Assembly: GCA_000708835.1 (NCBI GenBank) | Contig: DF237037.1 | Span: forward strand, 62,001 to 126,000 | Length of the DNA: 64,000 nucleotides | Source: Klebsormidium nitens | Lineage: Eukaryota; Streptophyta; Klebsormidiophyceae; Klebsormidiales; Klebsormidiaceae | Reading direction: 5' to 3' | Shown here: piece by piece, positions 54,089 through 64,000 of the stretch | Layout of the letters: each line of letters opens with the position of its first letter | Position numbering within the stretch: the first letter of the stretch is position 1 | Made by a program: the position numbers and the translations under genes | The notes under the pieces: generated by a model | What the model was told of the DNA's origin: nothing | Databases searched by the model: none | Seen by the model: only the letters and a program-made list of their open reading frames with translations

Positions 54089-57000
54089 ATGAGACACAGC
54101 CTTGCGCAGCCTTTGCAGGCGGTGCTGAGGTTGCCACTGTTGAGCAGGTCACAGGGCATCCCACAAGCAGCCTCACCAGATGGTGCCTTTGCTTTGCTCG
54201 CGTTGTCACAAGCGGGGGCTACTTTTGCGTTCTCTCACTTACGGGGTGTTCGACCGTTGCAGTCGGCAGCTAGCCACCTGCGCGCAGCTCTTCAGCTACA
54301 CCTGTTGCAAGATGTTAAACAGGTGTCCCTTTCAAGGCAGGCCTATAACCAGAGTTCAACAAGAGCTTCCTCAGATCAGCGAAATAGAGAAGGTCCTGCT
54401 GCGCTCGTGAATCGCTTCCTTCATTCACAACCAAATCCCAACTCTCCGCCGATACCACCTATCAAAAGCTCGCCACACACGAATGGTTTTCATTCACTTC
54501 CCGTGCGTAGCCGCTTCTCCTCAGCAGCATCCATTGGTACATCGCCAGTTCGAGCGATCCATTCAGCCACTGTTCAAACATCCTCTTCCCCTCAGCCGAG
54601 CAAACCGGTCGATATCCTCGATAGCAAGCTACACGAAGCCTGCGTACCTGACATAGGGACAAAGGGAGCAGTGGGGCTAAACCCTTTCACCAAGCAGCAG
54701 CATACGGTTCCTTTGCCACCACTTCCCCCCTCCGCAGCGGCGGCGTTTGAGAGGCACACTGCGCAGGCGTATCAAGGGGAACAGGAGCACATACCAAAAC
54801 CGACGGCGGATGACCAGCATATGACAGCTCGGGGATGCTATATAGCTCGCAGGTGAGTGGCGTTGCCTACGGGAGACTGTCACACTCTGAAGATCTGGAC
54901 CCTTCGAAAGTGTCTGTTTAAATATAGCATCAGATCGAATCTGGGAAGGGGGGATGTAATTTCTCAGTGGTGGTACTGATCCTGAAAGGTCTGTCTCCCA
55001 GTCTGCTTTCCTGATCTTCTGTTGGGGGTGGCGTAGCGCTCATCGCTGATCATGTCGTTGGCTGCACTGCGCTGTGTAGGGTCTGTCGCTGGTCTAAACT
55101 TGCGCTCAGATCCATCTGCAGTGAAGTCTGTCCTCTCCTTGACAACGGCTTGGCTGGATGAAAGAGCATAGCAACTCTTCTTCATTCCAAACACCTGTAG
55201 TGGTGCGCTCTCCTGGTGCTAAGCTGGGCCTGCTGTGGGACCTTCTACTTCGAACGCCTTCCATTGCCAGGACCTCCCTCTTCCTGCCCTAGTTACGAGA
55301 AGGTCCCGTTTCCTCGTTGCAGGATCAATCTTGGGAAGTTGGTCGAGGGCGCGTATCCGGATCGGACTGTAAACCACAGGGGCAACAATGTCATCGTACG
55401 CTTCAAGGACCGGAAGACTCCTCCGACGGGGCACAAACAGGTGCGGGGCACTAAGCACAGCTTACCCTTTTCTTTCAGCTGACTCAGCAGAAGAGTACAT
55501 TGCAGTGAGAAGTAACATACCCAGCTTCAGAGCCCCGGGAAACAAGCTGTTTGATGGTGACGATTGTATCAATGGAGACGATTATATTGACGGTTTTGAC
55601 ATGTGGCTTGCTGTCGCCTTGTATACTGTGTTTTGCCACGCTTCCCTTGGACTGCAATCGTAACCACCGTGCCGTACGAATGAGGTAGGGGCTCTAATCC
55701 TTATTTTAACATTACCCGACAGAGGTTGATCATCAGACGGTCATCAGCATCAGCATATTTCATCCAGCGCAAAACCCATCCTTCAGGAACGTAGCAGTTG
55801 ACAGCCAACAGAGTCTCGAGGCAGCCTTCCTCCATTTTTTCAGTTTCAGGTGAACCTTTGACTCGTAATTCTTGCTCTCCTGACTAGATTTAATCCAGAA
55901 GGCAGAGTCAATGATCCATCATTAAACCGTTTTGATAACCCGTTTGTTGCATTGATGCAGGGCGCCAGGTTGTTTGCCCCTCGGTGGATGATCGTGTTTG
56001 ACTACGGCGCCCTGGTGTTCTTCAATTTTGACCAGAGCGAGCTGGCAGCGGAACTCCAGGTGGTGTCGCAGTTCTGCGAGACGGCGCTCGAAGAACGCAT
56101 GACGGATGGTGCGCATCTTTCGTCCTCATTCTTCTTGCTTCGACGCTCATCGTCTAACGTCACCACCCTTGTCACTTGCAGATTGTTGCCTTGATTGTGC
56201 CCGTTGCAACAAACCTCTCAGCTTAGCTTTGTCCAGCTTTGTTGCTTCCAGCATCTCTTACGACTTGCCTTCACATTGCTTGTAGAACGTGTTGCTTCAA
56301 TGGAAGGGGGGCGCAAAGCTGTACAGATCTTGAGCATTTCACCAGCTCCGCTTTTTCGGTTCCGTGCTTCTGTAAATTACTCAAGCCCAGGGTTTATTTT
56401 GGTTGGGCATCACCTTGCTTTTTTGGTTCAGCGAATACCCGTCTCCGTCGATTTGTGCAGATTACGGGGTGTTTGTGCGCCACAGCCTGGAAAAGTACTC
56501 TGTCGGGGGCCCGGACTACGTGCTGATTCGGGACCTGAACGAGAATGCGATTCGGGTGATCGGAAGCATTCTGGGCCAGAGCGTTGCTCTTGACCACTAC
56601 ACTGTCGAGGTAAGAGGAAGTACAGCTCTTTGACGTATCTTTGACCAGGCGGCGATTGAGGAATCTCGAGTTGCAGTGGTCAACTCAGCATGAGTCCGGG
56701 TGACCCGGCCATTTCTCTTTCCATGTGGCATTCCTTTTGGGAGGAACTTTTCCAATTGATCAACAAAAGGGTCCTTAACGACGGTCCCTTCTGAGCCGTC
56801 ATTCGGGTTCGCGGACTCATATGACTCGCCTTTTCGAAACCTGAATTATCACACTGGCGAAGAGGCGAAACGGAGACGAAAAGGAGGGCGAGGCACCGAA
56901 AAAGGAACCTTTGGTTTGTCGCTGCTTGGTTTCTAGGTTGCTGTTGCGTGACCACGGACGTTGCAAAACTCGATCAGAGGCTTCTGGTTTGTTTCTCTAC

Positions 57001-59052
57001 ATTCGTGAGAGGTTCAATATTCTATTGCCGTTAGGGCGACGTTGAATGCATGTTTGTATGTATTTTACTCAGCCCATATTCACAACTTTCGGGGCTCCGG
57101 AATCCTCGGTTTCACCAGTTAGTTGACTGTCAGCCCCAGGGGCTTCAACGTTGGTGCTATCCTTCTCCGACAAGTCCTTCCGCGCTGTCAACGGCGTCTA
57201 TCTAAAGATACTTGAAAAAGATGGTTAAGGAGCTTGAGAAGCGACTCCTGGCGTGGAACCGCGCTAAAGCCCCACCTTCGAGTTTGTCATGTCCAGCATC
57301 TCGGTATCAAAGTACGCAAGACTGGAGATTCTCCAAATTGAATGTTACTTCTTCAGTTTCATACCGCAGAACTCTTCAACCTCAACCCTCGACGAATCAG
57401 GGTTCAAAGACTTTCGGGACTCTGAAGGCACGCTTTACTGAACCATGTGGCGCGTCTCGTGCAAAGGTCATGGACCCGTCTCTGACCACGCTTTAGAGAC
57501 ATTCCACTCGAATCCCGCATTCCGCAAGCCCGTATTACACGCACGCGCTTTGGCTTCGAAAATCCTGGCTACCTCTGCGTCCCGACTTTTACCCATTTTG
57601 AACCTCTTAGATTCTTAACCTTTCTCTTCATCCTGACTCTTTACCTTCTTGGATCCCCCAGCTCTTAATTGTTAACCCTGACTTCGTTAACCCAAATTTT
57701 CAAGTTCCGTTTTTGCTGTTGCAGGTGGACCGCATGATTGCGCGCTTCGGGCAGTTGAACAAGGACATGATGGAGCTGGGCAGCTTCACGATTACGCGCA
57801 AGGACCTCTTCAAGCTGATCGGGGTCGTCAACACCACCATTACTGACGTCATCATCAAGCTGGAGCTGCTCAACAGGTGAGGGCCACGTGGAAGCTCCGA
57901 ACCCGAAGCCGACTGACTGAGCGTACGTGGCCCTCAAGAGCTTCCAGAACTAAGCGTCCGGTCTTTGGCGCTCTGTTCATAACGTACGAGGCAGAGCGAG
58001 AAGCTCGTCCGAGCGCAGAGCCTGCATGGCGCGTTCGAGCCCAAACGTCAAAACCAGATAAGAAGTAGAGCAGCCGTATCCAAGCGTCGGAGTCATTACG
58101 AGCCCGTGTTACAGCCCCGAATGAAGGGCGCTCGAAATAGAAATCCAAATGTCAGAGGTCCGAGTCAGCGCGTCCAATCAAAATTTTAGAGTCAAATGCG
58201 CTTGGAGGAGGGCTGAAACAGATCAAACTTGTAAATATGGTGGTCTTGATGGTCAGAGAGCGGTTGGAGGATTGCCTGACAGGTTTGAGGGGGAATGGTG
58301 GATAGTTTTGTAAATGGGTGTTGAAATTGGTTGGATGAATGGATTGCGATGGTGAGCTTGAAACGTGGTAGCGTGTTTAATGGGTGGTCCTTGTAAGGGT
58401 CGGGAGTGGTCGGCGAATTAGTATGTATCTCGATGGTTCGTACCTTGGCAGAAAGGAATGTAAGTGCGACAAACTGACGGAGGAGATTGGAAGGCCGAAC
58501 AGCGGTTTTGAAGAAGCCGACATTGATTCGGCTACATGCATATTGAATCTCCCCAGACATTTGCCCGGAGGGCATCGCCAAAAGTTGCAGCCTGACTTGC
58601 TTTTCCAACTGCAGGTCGGACACTGCCTGGAAGTTTGCAGATTACGGCAAGATCTGGGAGTACATGCGAGGGGATTTCGACATCGCGGACCGGTTCGACA
58701 GTCTCAACTACAAGCTCTCGGTCATTCAAGTGAGGCGTCGGGTCGTCAGCAACAAAAGAAAATGTGTTGTAGAATCATGAGCTTCTGGTTATCGGCTTAA
58801 ACAGAACTTTGCGTCTCGTTGACTCCTTCGCCTTTGAGCACCGTTGGGTAGGCTTTCCTGTGGACCATGTTCAGACCCAATATGTGTCTGATGTACCCTT
58901 TGGCGTGTGCGTCTTTGCAGGCAAACGTCAAGTTCTTTCTCGGCGTCCTCCAGAATCGGAAGTCCGATACGTTAGAGTGGATCATCATTGCTTTGATTTC
59001 TGCCGAGATCATTCTTGGCATCTACGATATTCTTCGGACAGCAGCAGGTTGA
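54089..59052 (+). CDS. DUF155 protein of the RMND1/RMD1/RRG family, probably mitochondrial, 7 exons
   Basis: Member of the DUF155 family. Human RMND1 supports mitochondrial translation, and plant RRG (RETARDED ROOT GROWTH) is a mitochondrial membrane protein. Exons: 54089-54852, 55323-55440, 55961-56108, 56461-56609, 57725-57876, 58615-58729, 58921-59052, with matching phases, giving 525 aa. Residues 1-30 (MRHSLAQPLQAVLRLPLLSR) look like a mitochondrial presequence, followed by a long low-complexity Ser/Pro/Gln-rich linker to about residue 250. The domain begins with ARRINLGKL and NNVIVRFKD, then WMIVFDYGALVFFNF, GGPDYVLIRDLNENAIRVIG, ILGQSVALDHYTVEVDRM, GSFTITRKDLFKLIGVVN and WKFADYGKIWEYMRGDFDIA. 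It ends with LQNRKSDTLEWIII and one C-terminal transmembrane segment, IIIALISAEIILGIYDIL, typical of the family. Exon 2 is joined directly to the exon at 55961. Confidence 0.93.
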
Positions 59053-60083
59053 TTAAGCGTCGTCATTGTTTGTCCTCGTCATTGATATTTGAGGTGATCT
59101 GCTCTCAATACGATTGTCAATGAAATTGAAGGCACTTACATCTGGTTCTGAGAAACGATATCTCCAAGCTCCGGCTGCCACACCCGTTGCGCAGCGTCAC
59201 TCAAACGCGAATTAAGCAATTCTTTCGAGAGTCCGCAATCCGTTCAAGTATACCTGTTCGTATAGTATGCGCTCGGTATCAATCCTGGCAGAGGCGACAA
59301 GTTAATAGCTTGCGACAAGTTGATGACTCTTGTCAAACCGTGGCTTCATGCTGTCGCAGCTGCATGGTCGTTGACAAGATCGACCCGCATGCGCCTAGTC
59401 ACTGTGCAGATATACAACCTCTCGATCGATCTGCATATATCGTTAAGTATGTTGCACATGTGCGCATGTGCAGCCTTACTTCATTGATTTGCGATGCATG
59501 GCCTCGAGCGAGCGCAGCCGCTTAGTATATTGTCCCACTACACACGTGCACAGTGCATGGTACATAGGGCCATGCAAAAGCTAGGCTACGTACGCGTACT
59601 AACTACCGCGTACTTCATGCAATAGGCCAGGGACCGCCGGCTAGCTAGGGCGCCCATATTATGCTACCTTTAATCCACTGACATACGTCCGCTGGCACGC
59701 AGCTCACCGTCAATGGCCATGGTACGTACTTCAACGATTGCCTGTTTCAGTGCTTCAACGATTGCCTGTCAAACTATGATGAATTCTTACTCATACATGC
59801 ATTAAACCGCAGATTTTATGTTTACTAGTTTACTAACGATCGATCATGCATTGAACGGTATGGATTCAATCCGACAGGCTTGGCAGTTGCCAGGGTGTCA
59901 AATGTCAAATGCTTTTGAAGCTCAGACAAGAAGCGTAAAGTTCAGACAAGAAGCTGCCTCCGAACATCATTGTAAACCACAGTGGCCGCTTACATATTCG
60001 AATCAGTCTGAGAAGGCGAATGAATGGTAAATCTTAATTGATCGAGTGTACTGTACCAATCGACTCTCGTAGGTTAGCAACAA
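59053..60083. other. Convergent intergenic stretch with small direct repeats
   Basis: No gene was identified between the 3' ends of the DUF155 and LRR genes. Direct repeats include CTTCAACGATTGCCTGT at 59729-59745 and 59753-59769, and TCAGACAAGAAGC at about 59922 and 59942. The 59440-59660 part is dense in GCATGTGC, GTAC and CTAG words. Confidence 0.5.
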
Positions 60084-62783
60084 TCAGCGAACTTCCGAGA
60101 AGCGCAAGATTTTGCCCTTCTCCCAGATAAACTCCGTTGGCTTCAAGCTCTTGACTGCAAGCTTTTTGAGCCGTTGACAACCTCTCAATATCCGACACAC
60201 TGTCTTTTGATCGAGTAAGCTACCCTGAGCTACACCGTCGCACCAAAGGGACTCTAAGGCCGGGTTTCCCTTCGCAAACCGGACAAGACCATCTTCCGTG
60301 ATAGCCTTGCATTCCGAGATGATCAGGCTGTTCAACGATCTCAGGCTCAGAAGACTTTGGAGCCCAGAGTCGGTCACCAGATAGCAGCCGTGGATGTTAA
60401 GCTCTACCAAATTCGGAGAGAGTTTGAAAGTGCTTTCTAAAGTCCAGTCCCTCACCCAACCCGAGTTTCTAGCAAGACTCAGCTTTTTCAGACCTGGGTA
60501 ATGAACAAAGAGAGCTTCGAATGCGTCGGGACTCACTATACACTGTGCGCAGAATGCCAAGCTCAGATCTGTCAAACCAGTGCACTTTGCCAGAGCTACC
60601 GAGAAGGGCTCGTCCCAATTCAATCGACAGTTTGTCAAATCTAGCGTCTTCAACGAGGCCAGATCAGGTAAACGAGCCCACTTCAAACTTTGCAAAAGCC
60701 TGCAGTGGGTAAGAACCATCGTGTCCAAGCGTCGGCACCCGAGCAACACGTATCCTAAGGAAGCTTCATCCATCCCGGTGCAACCACGGGCAAACAAGCG
60801 CCGTAGCTTGCCGAGGTTCTCCCCTAAGCTTTTGAACAGCTCCGGCTGCGACTCGATGATGCAGTGGTCCAGCGTGAGATCCTGAAAGAAATCCCAAGTC
60901 AGTCCTCAGACGTATGCTTGTCCGAAAATCTAGCGTGCAACGTTGGTTGTAAGTTTTCGCGTTTTTGGGCGTGCTCAAACGTTGATCCCGAAAGAACGAG
61001 ACGAAGATTGACAAAGCCATAACACGCCAACTGAGTTGTAAAAGCATGACTCTATTCTCGAGGCTGTTCAAGTAGCTGTTGTTGAACTTTGCTCATGAAA
61101 CCAAAACGGAGCTGGGAGCTTGTCAAAATGAACGATTGTTTGGTATACTACTGGGGAACATTTCGAACCATGTCATGCTTTGCAGCTTCATACACTTTGG
61201 GCATATCAGACTGGTACACTCTTTCGCTGTACATCACCGGCTCACCTCCAGATTTGTGCACAACTTGAGATCCACGAGCGCCTCATACATCGCCAGTTTC
61301 TTGCACCGCGACACGTCGAGCTTGGTCAACTTTCCACAGTGGAATGCGAGCCTCCTGAGGGCCCACCGACTGAAGCGAGGGCAGTCCGTTATTCTCAAAG
61401 AGGTTAACCCCGAACACTGCTGAGATATGGGTTGGAAGGCTGGGTCAATCTCGTTAACCAGGTTGGTTAACTGGAGGGTTTGCAGATTGGTCAGGGATGC
61501 TAGCGCAGCCACACCTTGGCTGTCGATAGGCCCAGCCCGGCACGGGTGCAGTTTGAACGTGGAGAGGTTACGGCAGAACTGTCCTATGGCGATAAGCGCA
61601 GCGTTCGTGAGGCTTGTGTGAGAGATGAGCTCTAGCGTTCGGAGTGTGGTGCAATTGGCAGCAATCTGCTCGACTGCGGAGTCGGTTAGGCTTGTGCTTG
61701 TGCTTGGGCCAAGCCCCTGAATGCATAGGGACTCCAGCTGCAATAGGCGCTTCAATGGAGTGTAGTCTTTGACCGCTGCACCACCACAAAGAAGCGTCAG
61801 CTCATGGAGATAAGGATCGGTCAGTTAAGTTAACCCCGATCCACTCGATCAGGCACAACCCAGAAATACAGTGAACGGCCGTCAGAGATGGCAGGACAGT
61901 CGATTTGTCTGAGGGCAGTGGGAGTCAGAATCTTGATTGTGACGAAACCCAAGCAGATCAGCCAGCATTGAACTGAGAACCTCAACCTTTGTGTTCACTG
62001 AAAGGCAGACATAGTAACAAAAGCAGAGCTTTGATCGTGATCAAAACACATCGATGACTCACCGGAGCACTCAACCAGATGCAGACTCCGCAGCCCCCTC
62101 ACTCCTGCCAGACAACCAAGGCCCTCCCCAGAAATACCATCATCGTACCGGACCTCCAGATGCTTGACTCTCGAACAAGCCCCCATCAAGCCCTCCAGAA
62201 TGTGGTCATCAATACTCAGAGGATACAGAGCAGGAGGATACAGCTGCTCTGTCCGAATCGTCGCAGACAGGGCCCCGAACGATAGCACCCGTTCTGCGGG
62301 CCCCAGATAGTGCGTGACCGCCATTGCTGGCTCGTAGCTTACGAGCGTCTCCCGAGTCACCTGGTGCGGAAGCACGTACCGGCCAAACCCTGCTGCAAAC
62401 TTCTCGACATCCTCAGGATCGCTGTTGGGCCCGACAAGGCGCAAGCTTTGCATGCAAGGGAACTGTGACAGATATGACGTCAGCTTGTTAGAGAAGGTAC
62501 CCAAGCAAATCGGTCCTGAAGCTTGCGCCCAAGAGGTGACGGAAACCTTCTCCCGCGATAGCTTTTCAAATTCTGCGAACGCCCGGCACGACTGAGCAAA
62601 CGCGCTCCGGTCGGCGCCGCGCTTTAGCGCACTTGCAACCTGGACCCAGACCTCTTCTGGCAGCAGGCCTAGATAATCCATTCTGCTTTGCCAAACGTTG
62701 CGCCTCTTTTGCTCAGGCAACTCTGCACAAGTGACAAGGACAATGCGCTGAATCAGGGCTGAATCGAAAGTGCCTTGGCCCAT
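60084..62783 (-). CDS. F-box/leucine-rich-repeat protein, 3 exons
   Basis: Probable substrate-recognition subunit of an SCF-type ubiquitin ligase. Minus-strand exons: 62783-62063, 61775-61246, 60881-60084. Phases 1 and 0 fit, giving 682 aa. An F-box-like segment lies near residues 35-80, with DYLGLLPEEVWVQVASALKR and a following conserved-type C (QSCRAFAEF). The rest is a run of AMN1/GRR1-type cysteine-containing LRRs. Examples are LRTLELISHTSLTNAAL, LTSLRITDCPRFS, LTKLDVSRCKKLA, LKTLDLTNCRLNW, LTDLSLAFCAQCI, LVELNIHGCYLVTDSGLQSL and LNSLIISECKAITEDGL. Alternative starts exist: an in-frame ATG at 62681 directly before the F-box, or an open frame reaching 63002. The 62783 ATG is a compromise. 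The upstream 62850-62887 stretch is GC-rich and palindromic and is more likely promoter than coding. The substrate is unknown. Confidence 0.85.
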
Positions 62784-63866
62784 TGGGTGCGCGAACGCGC
62801 GCGAGCAAGTCTGTACTTCGGCTCTTTCTAAACCTGGAAGAAACCTCCGGCCGGGCATGCGGCCGCCGGCACGCCGGCCGCGATGGCGCCTTCCATGAGC
62901 GCGCGTTGGCAACAGTACGTTGTCCGGGTCCTTCAATCGTATTCCGCTTACCGACGTGGGCTGGCGGACTCGCCCGGTTCTTACATATTTTGGGGACATC
63001 AAACGGCTCGGCCGGGGTCTAAGAAGTAGGCGGCCAAGAGACGCACTTAAAGCTCGGAGCTGTGGTAACGATTTTCATGCTCAGCGGGCCAATCCGGCCC
63101 GTATGTAGCATCGCGATCATCCATTGAGCATTCAAAGCATATCGACATCATGAGCAGCAAAACTTAGATGATGAATCTCTGGTTCACAGCTTCAGTGACG
63201 AGGTGTTAGGCCTTCATACTTGTAAAGGTCAATTTTAAACGTGTGGCAGAACAATAGGCATAGCTGTTTAGATTTATCTAAGGACATGTTTGATCGCAGT
63301 CGAAATTGTGACCAAGCGTTTGCTTCCAATACTTGGAACCAAATGGCGGTTGATATGACGAGGAAGAAGGTGTGTGTCGGTCCAGCGGGACCCTCTCTAA
63401 TATAGTAAAGAAGGTAAGTCTGATTGCATCCCCTTGTGCGAGGACGGGCTCCGATGAACAAAAACGTACTCGTGCATGTCGGATCTAGCTGGCGGGCACC
63501 GTTTGCCTACGCTACAAGCACAACCCGCAGCCTCGCAGCCTACAAATACATTCTGAAGAAAGTATAACCTAGGAGTGGTCTCTCACTAACTTTAGTGCCA
63601 CGCGCTTCGATCAAACATCAACTCGTACCTTCTTGATAATAAAAAGCCTGCCTGGCTGCAAACACAAAGCCTGCCTGGCTGCAAACAAAAAAGTCTGCTC
63701 GACCGGCATGTTTATTCCTCGTCTCCACCTCGTTTCCATCTGCCAACCCGAGGACTGGCTTTTTTGTTCTGTTCATAGTACCCAAGATTCTTCCGCGCAA
63801 CTCTGATTAAACTGGGACGTTCAAAGACCAGCTGCCCGGGTTATCAGTTCACGTGGTTGCTTTCAC
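62784..63866. other. Intergenic stretch upstream of the LRR gene
   Basis: No gene was supported. It contains a GC-rich block (GCGGCCGCCGGCACGCCGGCCG) at about 62859-62881, 70-100 bp before the LRR start, and a minus-strand open frame at 63192-63461 without motifs. It also contains the small tandem repeat listed next. It is a divergent region between the LRR gene and the partial gene at the window end. Confidence 0.45.
63643..63688 (+). repeat. Two-copy tandem repeat, 23-bp unit
   Basis: AAAGCCTGCCTGGCTGCAAA occurs twice in a row with unit length 23, followed by a partial third unit (AAAGTCTGC). It is a recent slippage or short duplication upstream of the partial gene. No function is evident. 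Confidence 0.85.
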
Positions 63867-64000
63867 ATGTTCGGGTTTAAGGCGACCAAAGACACCGATA
63901 CTGCCGCTCTGCAGACGTCCGCAAAGCTGATCGATTTCCCCTCCGTACACTTCACCGGCAACTGTATCAGGAAAAGGCCACCCTGCATTGAGGTAAAATA
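63867..64000 (+). CDS. Possible first exon of an unidentified gene, cut by the window end
   Basis: An ATG at 63867 opens a 42-codon frame (MFGFKATKDTDTAALQTSAK, then a Phe/Pro/Cys-containing tail) that ends at GAG|GTAAAATA, a possible donor at 63993. The frame has balanced codon use and a plausible donor, but no family was recognised. It could also be non-coding. The rest of the gene would lie beyond the window. Confidence 0.35.
   Translation, partial: MFGFKATKDTDTAALQTSAKLIDFPSVHFTGNCIRKRPPCIEVK

Noticed and set aside
55479-55504. A 26-base microexon between DUF155 exons 2 and 3
   Set aside because: It leaves the wrong phase for the next exon. Joining 55440 directly to 55961 keeps frame and family alignment.
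60521-60885. Plus-strand open frames overlapping the LRR gene's 3' exon
   Set aside because: They are antisense shadows of the LRR repeats.
62784-63002. N-terminal extension of the LRR protein up to 63002
   Set aside because: The extension is Arg/Gly-rich, driven by the GC-rich palindromic block, and has no family counterpart; kept only as an alternative.

Overview
This is a nuclear genomic window from a eukaryote with intron-dense genes (typical donors GTGAG/GTAAG, acceptors TGCAG, introns of roughly 100-1100 bp). The gene set points to a green-lineage organism, most likely a streptophyte alga. It has a land-plant-like type 1 release factor with an N-terminal presequence, a plant-like LCB2, a plant-type FAM135 lipase and a plant-type NDUFA2. 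A Klebsormidium-like source is a guess from gene content, not something proven here. All spliced models were built by hand from splice signals, reading phase and recalled protein families. No search was run.

Layout: (1) 992-8260 (+), 14-exon organellar release factor RF1. (2) 9124-9896 (-), small 3-exon NDUFA2 subunit of respiratory complex I, convergent with RF1. (3) 11765-17311 (+), 11-exon LCB2 subunit of serine palmitoyltransferase. (4) 18603-42029 (+), a 33-exon gene for a hybrid histidine kinase of about 2118 aa. Its order is Ser/Thr-kinase-like domain, AAA/NTPase with helical repeats, GAF, HisKA, HATPase, degenerate receiver, intact receiver. (5) 43839-45666 (+), 2-exon DUF4419 protein. 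(6) 47138-52696 (-), 7-exon FAM135/DUF676 lipase. (7) 54089-59052 (+), 7-exon RMND1/RRG-type DUF155 protein, divergent from FAM135. (8) 60084-62783 (-), 3-exon F-box/LRR protein. (9) 63867 to the window end (+), the possible first exon of another gene.

Two genome-level patterns stand out. First, the introns, above all in the histidine kinase gene, carry decayed tandem copies of the neighbouring exon edge plus its splice site, spaced roughly 100-200 bp. Similar copies occur in FAM135 and weakly in RF1. This is the footprint expected from repeated local tandem duplication across exon-intron junctions. Second, the intergenic regions are AT-richer, rich in CATG/TGCA/GTAC/CTAG words, and many contain a short GC-rich palindromic block of the GCGGCCGC/GGGCCC type.

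The genes do not form one pathway. They cover organellar translation and respiration, sphingolipid synthesis, lipid hydrolysis, ubiquitin-linked recognition and phosphorelay signalling. The histidine kinase is the most unusual gene, because its architecture is known from cyanobacteria (HstK-type) and fungi (group X) rather than from land plants.
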